A DNA stretch of 64,000 nucleotides from Acanthaster planci (taxonomy: Eukaryota; Echinodermata; Asteroidea; Valvatida; Acanthasteridae). Made by a program: the position numbers and the translations under genes. Shown piece by piece: positions 11,827-21,366 of this stretch. How positions within the stretch are numbered: position 1 is the stretch's first letter; the number at the start of each line of letters is the position of its first letter. Under the pieces are notes generated by a model that did not search any database, was not told where the DNA came from, and was given only the letters and a program-made list of their open reading frames with translations. The stretch spans positions 2,399,426 to 2,463,425 of the forward strand of contig NW_019091365.1 of the NCBI RefSeq assembly GCF_001949145.1. Reading direction: 5' to 3'.

Positions 11827-12858
11827 CTAAACAGTGTGATCAAGCCCATCCCTCACTTCTGTCCACAGTTCAGGTTTAAAGAGTGCCTCTTGCATCAATC
11901 TCTCCAGTTCATCATTATCCAGACTCTCGGCAAACTGCTCCTGGATTGAATGATTCACACTGCACTGCTCCAACCCGTCCACTTGATTGAAACTGTCGTT
12001 CATGTGAGCATTGAGTAATGACTCGCCCGACTGCACTGGTTCAACTCTCATGTGACTTTGTTCGTGCTTATTCTGATTGAGCTGAGTACCGAACACCTCA
12101 CTGCAATTTCCCTGAGCCAATTTTTCTTCCCTGGCGTGATTGGCCAGATGGTTCTGTAGATTAACCTTCTGGGTGAAACTCCTTCCACAGGTATGGCAGA
12201 GGAAAGCCCTTTCATTGGCATGGAGTTTCTGGTGTTGCTTGACGTTGCTCTTCTGGGTAAAGGCCTTACCACACAGGTCACAAGCAAAGGGTTTCTCCTT
12301 GGTGTGGACACGGGCGTGCGCCGCGAGCTTGCTCTTGCTGACAAATGCCTTGTCGCAGGATTTGCAGGTAAAAGGCTTGGCATTGCCATGGAGCAGCTGG
12401 TGGCCTCGGAGACGGTCCGCATCCTTGAAGGTTCTGCTGCATTCCCCGCACGTGAAGGCATTAGCATGCACCTGCTTGTGTTTCTGGAGGTTGCCTCCAT
12501 TGCGGAATCGCGCCCCGCAGGTTTGACACTCGAAGGGCATCTCCTCAGTGTGCTGCAGACTGTGGGTTTTAAGGTTCCCAATCTGTGAGAAAGTACGTCC
12601 GCAGTAGTGGCACAGGTATGGCTTCTCCTGGGTGTGCGTCCTCTGGTGTTGCTGCAGCCCCGACTTCTGCCGGAACTGTTTTAAGCACACCTCACAACTG
12701 AACTGCATTTTCTCACACTTCCTGTGAACGCTAATATGCGAGTCAAGTTTGCACTTTGATGGGAAAGATTTGCCGCAGTCACAACACTTAAACACCGTTG
12801 CCCCTTTAGTGCTGATTTCTGAGGGTGAAGCTGGACTTGCCATTGTCAAAAATTTCAT
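11827..12858 (-). CDS. Intronless C2H2 zinc-finger protein, eight intact fingers
   Basis: A 343-residue single-exon frame, probably a nuclear DNA-binding protein. Eight C-x2-C-x12-H-x3-H fingers lie at about residues 23-45, 53-75, 81-103, 109-131, 135-157, 163-185, 191-213 and 219-241. Most have TGEKP-like linkers (TQEKPY, TKEKPF); the linker between fingers 4 and 5 is shortened to ANA. A ninth unit at about 250-268 has lost its first cysteine (NCSEVFGTQLNQNKHEQSH) and is probably non-functional. The C-terminal tail is acidic, with no finger. No KRAB, SCAN, BTB or ZAD domain is present. A second in-frame ATG at residue 6 is possible. No single orthologue can be named. It is head-to-head with the next gene, 380 bases away. 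Confidence 0.88.
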   Translation of the reverse strand: MKFLTMASPASPSEISTKGATVFKCCDCGKSFPSKCKLDSHISVHRKCEKMQFSCEVCLKQFRQKSGLQQHQRTHTQEKPYLCHYCGRTFSQIGNLKTHSLQHTEEMPFECQTCGARFRNGGNLQKHKQVHANAFTCGECSRTFKDADRLRGHQLLHGNAKPFTCKSCDKAFVSKSKLAAHARVHTKEKPFACDLCGKAFTQKSNVKQHQKLHANERAFLCHTCGRSFTQKVNLQNHLANHAREEKLAQGNCSEVFGTQLNQNKHEQSHMRVEPVQSGESLLNAHMNDSFNQVDGLEQCSVNHSIQEQFAESLDNDELERLMQEALFKPELWTEVRDGLDHTV

Positions 12859-13238
12859 ATCACATCAGAAAGGTCTCTCACCCCACGATCAAGTTACTGT
12901 TGCAAGTGCGCTCAAAATTGTAAAAAAAATTCATTTCCACCTTGCCACACAACCAAAACGACCACAACTAATGCCCCGCAATTTCACAAAATGTACAGTA
13001 CTGAGGTTTTCCAGACGAAAATTTCAAAACTGCTTGTAGAAAGCGCAGGAGAATGTCAGTTCAGCTACTGTACATGTAGGAAAATCTACGCACAATCACT
13101 CAGCATGTCGAGTCGAGTTCACGCTCAAAGTTAGCTCTTCGTAGCGCCCTCATCTGTCACTGTAAAGTGCGAACAGCGAAACTGCTCGCACGTACGCTGC
13201 GGAACCAGTGTAAACGGCTACGGCTATTCTATCCCACC
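12859..13238. promoter_or_regulatory. Divergent intergenic region, zinc finger / NOL4-transposase
   Basis: Only 380 bases separate the two start codons, which face away from each other, so a shared bidirectional promoter is likely. No TATA box stands out. The right start has a good Kozak context (CACCATGG). Confidence 0.5.
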
Positions 13239-16200
13239 ATGGCCATACGACGAACCAAACTAAAGCCGCAGCCGAGCCACAGCAGGCTCGGCTGGCTATG
13301 GCAACATCTCAAAATGGCAGAAGAGTCTGTTGTTGTGGCCGAAACAGTGGTCGAAATTTCGGCTGAGGCCGAAACGAACTGCTGTGTTGACATCAAGGAA
13401 TTCAATGCATTCTGCGATTTCCATTTTCCTCTTGTCAGGACTAGCAGCAACAGCAGTAAAACTATCAGGAGGGCCAAAGGGGAGAAAATAATACAATGCT
13501 TGAGGGGATTCGATACTGCGGACGACAAGTTTAAATATTGGGTTCGGAGGAAGGGGCTTCAACTGCGACAGTTCCCAGAGCTCGGACTGCAGGATGTGCT
13601 GTGCCTACCGCGGAAAAATACCAAGGTATGACTGTTTGAGATGCAGATGAATCAAACCACATGTTTGAAATTGTGGAAAAGGTGGAGCCTGGCTCTTGGC
13701 CAGAATTTCAAGAAAATGAAGAATGACTAGGCCATCAATGCTAGGCCTAACTTGTAGCAGGTGGACTCCCTGACCATACTGGAATGAAAACAACGTCCAA
13801 CCTGGGCTAGCCTAACTTGTAGTTTTTAGTCCTCATTCGATGGCTTTGCACAATGTTAGAAAGGCATTGTGGGAAGGAAGGAGGGGCAATGTTTTCCCCC
13901 TTTTTCCTCCCTTGGTACCTTTCTGCCATGTCATTGTACAAAATCACCCATGCACTATTACTACATGTACATACATACACCAACTACGGTGTATGGAGTA
14001 ACTAGGACGGGATTAACATCTGGACATGGTTGTGCGACTATCGTCTGATCATGTCTAAATGTTAAAAAGCCAATTTTAACATTTCATCGGCTCAGTGCGG
14101 TCATTTCGGCAAAAGAGTAATTTTTGAAAATACTCGTAGGGCCTTCTAATATGTTTTCTATCGCATTGTTTCAGTAAGGGCCTTTTAGCACCGATACGAC
14201 AATTCGCGTATTCAAAGAAAACTTGTTTGATTCCTAAATAAGTGAAGTTGTATGAAGGAAGATAAGACGTGTCAAGATACAGCACTCCTTCCCCCACTCA
14301 GTATTGTGACATTAGTTCATGAAATTGACATTGTCACTTCTCCTTCAGACTGATGGACTCAATGATGCAGCTGATGGGTTGTTTGGAGCATGGCGATGTG
14401 TTGCATTTGTGGAAGATTTCCACAGCCTCTTGCTGAAGATTCACGAAGATACCCTCAATCACCGTGGTGGCTACAAAACAGTGCTGAGAGAGGTACAGGG
14501 TACATGTATACATGTATGTTTTTCTCAATACGGGGGATCTACAATAGTGCACCCCCAAGAGTCTGCAACACGTTGGCCAATCACAATGCACAAAATTTGT
14601 CAACCCTTTCGGAACCTTCACTGGGTCGACAAATTTTGCGCATTGAGATTGGCCAACGTATTGCCAACTCTTGAAGGGGCACTCTTGTGAATCGACCGTA
14701 TTGGATACAAATGAAACAGTGTTACCTTCTACAAGTCTCAAGTCCTACTCCCCCACTTGGAATGCCGACAAATGTATGTATTCATATAGGAATGGGTAAA
14801 ATCTCATTTCACTTGAACCTCTTTTCTTAAAGCCAAAAGCTGTCCCCCTGAAAAGGTAAACAAGAATGTGAGAATCCACAAAACATTCATCAATTCCAAC
14901 ACCTCAGCTTACATTTAGTACCCCTGCATCACTGATTTTTCATCAGGTTGGAAAGACCTATGCCTGCCTTCCCCGCAGCGCAGTACAACAGTTTGTCAAC
15001 ATGTGCAGAGTCTGTGGGAATGCCAAGCTGGAACCAGTGCAGAGAGACGACAGTGTGGGACAATTCACTGGCTCTTCAAGAAGCAACAGGCAGAGGAAGG
15101 TACATGTATATCACAGTGCTGCTGTTTCTGGTAACAGAAGTTTCCAAATGGAAGAATGTACGGGATTCTGTCATTTCCAGCATATAAGTGAAATCATACA
15201 AGAAATTGTGTATGTGGGGGAACACAACTCATAGATATGGTTCCAAGTTCCTTTCGCCCTGTAGAACAAATGAAAATCATGAGAAGTACCTTTAAAACTT
15301 AAATAATATGCATTGTAACAAGATGTGTACAACCCAACTTCTCAATGGGAGGTAAAAAGATAAAAGCAAAACACCTTGGGGAAATTCAAACCAACCACTT
15401 TATGACTATGTATATATTGTCCATTTTAGTAGCCAAAAATTTAAAATAAATGTACATCGTGCATGTAGCTAAGCCTAAAGCCAAGGTGACTATTGTGCTA
15501 GATGTTTTATTTTTAAAAGGACTGAGGAATAATTCAAATTATATTTTATATTTTCCCCTCCAGAAAATGAAAAAATTGACCTCAAAGCCCCACCCCTACT
15601 CACCTTCCACCATGGCCCTAGCATACCGTGCTGTCAAAGAAGGAGGGGAAACAATAAGGGGGGCCGCTCGCAAATATGGCCTGCCAGAATCAACCATCCG
15701 GTCGCGGTTGAGCAAAAACAATGCATCCAAGATCTCTGGATCAGTAGCAGATCCCATATTTAGCTTAGAGGAGGAGACCCATTTGGTTGAGCATCTGAAC
15801 AGGATGATGGACTGCGGGTATTCATTTGGAAAGACAGAGGTGATGGATGCAGCAAATAAGTACGCCTTGAGCCTCAGCAAGCGGGACAGCGACCACCCGC
15901 TATCCAACAGGTGGTTTGGCAGCTTTGTGAAGAGATGGCCCACGCTGAATGTCACCAGTCACCACCAGCGCAGCCTGGACTCCAGGAGAGTCAAGGCTAG
16001 CTCTCGGGAGGCTGTGTCCAAATACTACACAGGGCTGGCACAGCTGCTGGCTGTGCACGGCTTGGAAGACACTCCTGAGCGTATCTTTAGCCTGGACGAG
16101 AAGAGCGTCAAGGTATACCAGGCAGATGGCGGAGCAGATTGGCAGCTTGCTGTGACCATTATTGGCTGCGGGGATGCCTTGGGTTGCCAAATACCGCCCT

Positions 16201-17225
16201 ATTTTGTTTTCCCAGGTCACCGGATGAGGCATCAGCTGCTGAAGGGAAGCACACCAGGGGCCAGTGGTACAGTCAGTGATTCCGGTTGGTCTAACACAGA
16301 CATCTACAAGGATTACCTGTTGAGCCACTTTAGGAAGTACGGCCAGGGAGGGGACAAAGACAAGCCCTGCCTCATCCTCTATGATGGCCACAGGGAGCAC
16401 ATCACCTTGTCCCTGGTAGACTGGGCCAAGGACCACCACATGATACTCTCCATTCTTCCTGCCCACATGAGCCACACTTTGCAGCCTGGGGACGTCAGTT
16501 GCTTTGGGCCTTTTGAGCACCTCTACAGCCAGGAGTGCCACAGATACATGCAGGAAAACTCTTGCACCGGGATCGACACAGAATCTGTTTGCAAACTTGC
16601 CTGTGAGACATACGCTGTGGCCCTCTCGCCTTCTAACCTCCAGGCATTTTTCAAGAAGGCGGCAATATACCCCCTAAACCAACCAGCAATTGACAAGTCC
16701 TTCTTCCCACTGAACAATAATCAGAGCCAAACAGCTGCACAGGTTGACTCACAGCAGGCTCTGGATTCCTCTAGGTCGGGCCAGGCCAGAAGCAATCTGG
16801 GAATGCTCACCGACGATCAGCTCCTCAACCTCTTTGGGCAAGAACCCGGCATGAACAGTGGCCTGGCGCAGTTTGTCCAAATTGGAGATGAAAGCCCCGT
16901 CAAGAAACTCAAAACCTCAAAGAAAAGAAAGTGTCTCTGCTTCCTAGTTTCAGGCAAGGCCATCACCGACGAAGCCATTCTTGAGACGCTCCAGGACTCT
17001 GCATCAAAGAAAACCAGCCGATCCCTCAAATTCATATCACATATGTCAAAGTCAAAGAAGGTTAAGAAGGATGCTGAGAGCAACTCAACCTCTTTGGCTG
17101 ACCAACAGGAAACATCAGGCGACCAGAATCTTGAAGATACATATGACGCCTCTTCCTCATCAGATGAATCAGATGACCTGGCAAAAGCAGACTCTGTAGT
17201 GGGCATACTCCACATCTTACAGTGA
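13239..17225 (+). CDS. NOL4-type domain fused in frame to a pogo/Fot-like DDE transposase
   Basis: Four exons, all phase 0: 13239-13625, 14349-14492, 14947-15099 and 15564-17225 (2346 nt, 781 aa). Exons 1-3 match the N-terminal domain of NOL4/NOL4L: DDKFKYWVRRKGLQL, VAFVEDFHSLLLKIHEDT, RGGYKT, YACLPRSAVQQFVNMC. They show an HHCC pattern H161-x5-H167-x29-C197-x2-C200, as in retroviral-integrase zinc-binding modules. Exon 4 has a pipsqueak-type HTH (about 240-278), a CENP-B-like HTH (about 330-370) and a DDE_1 catalytic core. The acidic triad is intact: D406 (FSLDEKS), D502 (LILYDGHREH) and D538 (LQPGDVSCFGPF), D-x95-D-x35-D. The C-terminus is Ser/Asp/Glu-rich. Clean splice sites (AAG|gtacat, ctccag|AAA) and phase agreement support one transcript. 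Alternatively, exon 4 could be a separate transposase starting at the ATG at 15567. It may act as a nuclear DNA-binding protein, with or without catalysis. Confidence 0.72.
14526..14703. mobile_element. Palindromic MITE in intron 2 of the NOL4-transposase gene
   Basis: A 178-base imperfect palindrome. The left arm begins caatacgggggatctacaat and the right arm is its inverted relative (attg/ccgtattg end). The shared core is cgttggccaatc..aatg(c/t)(a/g)caaaatttgtc. It can form a long hairpin. No coding capacity. I did not identify a clear target duplication. Confidence 0.6.
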
Positions 17226-18748
17226 ATGACATTTGTGGCTGAAATGCTGCCTTTTGTATTTGGTTTCACCATCAAGTTTTCAAATATCTGCAGTCCGCTT
17301 TGGATGTACAACCCCTGATGCCACATATTAGTGTTCTGTGGATGCAAAACGTTTCACGTTCCAGCTTTAAACTGGCATAAAAATCATAAATGAATGTGTT
17401 CATTGCCAATCATTATGCTGTTAATTCAATCAAATGTTTTAAAGGATTACACCACAGATCCACAACTGTTTTGGAAGGACACAGAATGTTAGTTAAACTG
17501 AAGTGTCGTATAGAGTTCCTTCAACTATTTTGCAACTGTTCGATCCAAGTTGTTTCACATTTCAAACCCTGCTCAGCTAAACCAATTTTCTTGAAACTGA
17601 TCATTTGTTGTAAACAGCTTAAATGTACGCAACATGCTCGGCATTACTCGGCATATGTTGCATGAAGACTGCTGATTGATATTAAGCCCTTTGACAAAGG
17701 AAGTCTGGATGTTTGGAACTGAACCTTCCCTGTGTCTGTAGAGTTCGTTTAACCTTGCCTGCTATGATTCCAAATCTTTCACAACACATACGATTAAGAA
17801 ACTCACAGGGCTAAGATTGTGGTTGTGAAGCTAACACATGTACATCCTGTGGGCTGTGGCCAATTCAAAATTATATATGGAAACGTGTAGAAAATAAGGG
17901 TTTGTAAAAATAAATTAAGCATTCAAAGCTTATTCTCAAACAGAAATGACCAGATGTCAATTAGGAATAAAATGAGGCCTTCTAAAGTGATGTGTGCTGT
18001 CTTAAAGTGAATCCATTTATTTCTTAATAAATACAGTTCCATAATTCTCCTAATGCTTAAGTGTACACAATGAACTTACGTATGTGTTTCCATGGTACAT
18101 GTATGTGCGGTTGTCGTTTTTCACTCATTGAAAAATCACGATCAATTTCTGCCAAATATGAAAGCAAAATCACACATAACTGCTCCCTCAGCTAAAAATA
18201 TTTGACACACGAAAGCAACATTAAGCACCCACAACAAAGATCTGCAAGCAAACATGCAGGCACAGAGCACAGATCTCACATGTTGGCAAAAGGCATTCCT
18301 TGAGAAGTTTACACACTGAACCTGTTTTAAGAACGCAATGATAGGAATTGCGGGAAACTTAAACACCAAGTCCCTGCACTTTCACCGCTTCTCTGGCAAG
18401 AGAGAAACTTATGTTCCCATCTTCATTTGAAAAGGGTTGCTAATTTACACATGGAAGGAGGCTTCTGGCAAGAAAAAAGAAACTGTCAATCCTTTTTAAC
18501 AAGTTTACAACTGAATTTTATGCCCCTTTTTCAACAGTAATGAAATGAAACAAAAATATCTGTGAAATTTTGAAGCAGAAAGGATCCAGAGGTACATCAT
18601 AGTTCCAACTTCAATGGTATTCTTGGGGCTGGAATATGTAAATGCATATGTACACACTGTTTACATGTATGGTTGAGCTGCACGTGCAACTTACTGGCAT
18701 CCACAAAACCGTAACAAGCAGAACAAAGACCCTCTAGAAATGCATGTA
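17226..18748. other. 3' UTR of the NOL4-transposase gene and spacer
   Basis: Non-coding, AT-rich sequence. Candidate plus-strand AATAAA signals lie at 17909-17914 and 17966-17971, about 0.7 kb after the stop. I looked for transposon terminal repeats matching the transposase open frame on both sides and saw none. No other gene is visible. Confidence 0.45.
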
Positions 18749-19587
18749 CAGTAAACTCTTAAGTCAGCATTGCATAACCCGTCAGCCATTTGACAAAAGT
18801 CCCGATCGTCTGCAATGCATTTCCATTGAAAATTTCATTTCTAAGTCGGCATTTATAAGTCACCATTTTGTATAAGTCGGCATGTTTTTCTTGGTCCCTT
18901 TTCCACAAAACCACAAAAATTCCTTTGTGTAAGTAGGCATTAAAAAAATCATGCTTCGGTATCAGTTTCCTTCGCCGCGGTTGCCAAGAAGTGTCCAGTG
19001 ACAAGTCCCCTGCGCGGCCAGCATGAGTACATCAATACCAGTAACCCCTCTAGTGCTACACACATGCGCTCTGTCCATTTTGGGAGTCGCCTCATTGAAC
19101 GTAGTCTGGTTCCCTGCCCAAAGATTCCCTGACGACTCTTGATAATGATTCGTCTGGTAGTCAGAATCATCGGGTGTGGTATCCAGACCATATTGAACGA
19201 ACTTAACCAATGAGCATGTGTGGATAAGTGTATGTTTTCTGTACCGTAACTGTATCACGTACATGTACATACTGCACTGTTCAGTCGTGATGTGATATGC
19301 AAGTGGTTTGCCGTCCTTAGCTTGCTTCGTCCTCGGGGGCACATGATCAATTATCGAATTTGCAGCCCGTGAGGATAATAATTGAGAACGAATTTGCTAG
19401 GATCATCCATGGAGATAGAAATAGACCAGGGTAAATCAAAGCCATTGAATTAGTGCAAGGAATCATAATATACATAGGCAATACATATGTACGTATAAGT
19501 CGGCAAAATGACGACTTACAACACAAGTCGGCATTCGCTTAAGTCATCATAATTTCTTGAGAGTGCCGACTTAGCCAGAGTTTACTG
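18749..19587. mobile_element. Tigger/pogo-like non-autonomous element with TA duplication
   Basis: 839 bases flanked by TA on both sides. It starts CAGTAAACTCTTAAGTCAGC and ends with the inverted form of CAGTAAACTCTGGCTAAGTC. The subterminal motif aagtcggcat recurs several times near both ends (18844-18893, 19496-19560). Terminal CAGT and a TA target duplication are typical of the pogo/Tigger group. Only short minus-strand open frames occur inside and none shows transposase motifs, so it is a deletion derivative needing an enzyme in trans. Confidence 0.65.
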
Positions 19588-19962
19588 TACATGTACACTT
19601 ACATAAAATGTGAATTCGTTAAACTAACCTTTCAACCCACATGCAACAGGAGTAAATAATGAATGTGTCGTTGAAAGATCACAAAAGATGTACAAATTTA
19701 AGTGCACCCCTTCAAAACAGCTAGCTTGCTAAGAATGCAAGTTAGCCAAGGGGGAATGCTACAAACTGACATGAGTTGAGTTTACTGAGGGTTTTGATAT
19801 TGACACATTTACAATGTACACAGCAAAATACTTTTACAAAAGTTCAAGTTCCAGGACACTTAGACCACTTCTCACCATCGTATTTTTTAGTTTGTGAGGC
19901 CAAATTTATGATAAAGTTCCAATGAAACTAATTTTGGCTGGTACAAGCAATCCTGGGTGTAC

Positions 19963-20132
19963 TATAAATACGGGAATAAATATGTGCTTGGTCAGTCTTA
20001 AATATATGCTGAAAACAAGCTCAGGAGACTGGATGCTGATGATGTCCATTGCCTTCGAAAAATTGCGTCCATTCTCCTGATCCAGTCTTAAGACCGAGCA
20101 AGCATGTACTGTACTTATTCCATTTATAAATA
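19963..20132. repeat. Foldback element related to the 20301-20548 palindrome
   Basis: Inverted arms cgggaataaatatgtgcttg and aagcatgtactgtacttatt, flanked by tataaata / tttataaata. The same gggaataaatatgtgcttgg arm reappears at about 20344 and inverted at about 20490, so this is a second member of one foldback family. Confidence 0.5.
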
Positions 20133-20300
20133 CCTTCTGATTCACAGTAAAACAACTTTTGAAAATCATGTATCACCCACCATTTGGTTCAACAATTCTA
20201 TTTCATTTTTTTTCAAACACTCCTCTTGCTATGCTATGGTATGTTCCTCTTAAGAGAGTCATGAACAATCTCCTTATTTGGAGATTTGTATGCGTGTAAC

Positions 20301-20548
20301 GTACTGCATAAGTTGGCATAAAGCTAACCTGTGCTGTATTAAGGGAATAAATATGTGCTTGGCTGGTCTTAAATGTGCATTTAAGACTAGCTCAGAAGAA
20401 TGGACGCGACTAATGTCTGAGCTGCAGATGAGGGCATTATCAGCGTTCAGTCTCCTAAGCCAGTCTTAACATTAGTTGAAGACCGGTTAAGCACATATTT
20501 ATTCCCTTAATATAGCACAGGTTAGCTGAGTGCCAACTTACGCAGTAC
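20301..20548. repeat. Long imperfect palindrome (foldback MITE)
   Basis: A 248-base inverted repeat. The left arm gtactgcataagttggcat..gctaacctgtgct..gggaataaatatgtgctt is mirrored by the right arm ending ..cttacgcagtac. A partial third arm continues at 20550-20612 (cttaaatgttagtttaagac). No coding capacity. It would form a strong hairpin if transcribed. Confidence 0.65.
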
Positions 20549-21207
20549 GGGACTGGTCGATCTTAAATGTTAGTTTAAGACCAGCCAAGCATATTTTATT
20601 CCCATTCATAATTCCCTTTTAATTCAGAGAGACAAAAGAATTCAACATGTGATGGATTTCCGATGATTTTGTCCTAAAATTTTACTTTCATTTTCTCGAA
20701 CACCCCCCGTCCATTTTATGGTATATTCCTTTTGAAAGTTGTCCAATAGAATTTTTTTAATGACTTGATTAAACTATCTCATATCCACGTGCCAGTGCGT
20801 GATTTACACACTATCACCCCTCGGTGGGCAATATCAAATGTTAATACATGGTCAAATGACTTGTTTCAACCAATAGGAATAGAAAAACTGTCCCAGGTAT
20901 TTACGAATACCTGTTAAGACCTAGTTACAGCAGCAGTCCATCACAACTGAAGAGATCATGCCAAATTAAGGGCACAGTGTCTTTTCCGACTTGTAATTTG
21001 AGGGTCTACTTATGAAAATTTACACTTGGCATGGCCTTGGGATTAGCATGGAATATTTTCTTTAGCAGAAAAATGAAGATGGTTTCGTGACTGAGCACTA
21101 GTCTTGGGAATTTCACTCCTAAATCTTTCTTCCAATCACTTACAATAAAGTCCAAGATGGTGTCTTTCCATCTTCAAATAAAAAAAAACTTGCCACAAAA
21201 TATTTGG

Positions 21208-21366
21208 CTAATCCTCATTGGGAACATTTTTGAACAAGTAGGACATGGATTCGCCGTAGTGGATGCGACGTATGGACTCGGCGATGACCAGACTGATGTC
21301 CACGGAGCGCACCTTGGTGCACTGGAACCGTTTGAGTTCGTGGGGCAAGGTGTTGGTGATGACCAC
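21208..21366 (-). CDS. PRPSAP: PRPSAP distal terminal exon
   Basis: 159 nt, 52 codons plus TAG, entered at phase 0 through gagcacag|GTGGTC. It encodes [43 protein letters not shown], the expected C-terminus of the family. Exon 8 (donor GAG|gtaagt at 25897) can splice to it or to the proximal exon at 24630. Confidence 0.85.
   Translation of the reverse strand: MVITNTLPHELKRFQCTKVRSVDISLVIAESIRRIHYGESMSYLFKNVPNED

Noticed and set aside
12048-12588. Several long frames antisense to or out of frame with the zinc-finger gene
   Set aside because: They are shadows of the C2H2 repeat coding frame.
15900-16541. 213-codon antisense frame over the transposase exon
   Set aside because: Shadow of the strong coding frame on the opposite strand; no independent motif.
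18949-19342. Minus-strand frames inside the Tigger-like element as transposase
   Set aside because: They lack HTH and DDE motifs and are broken into short pieces.
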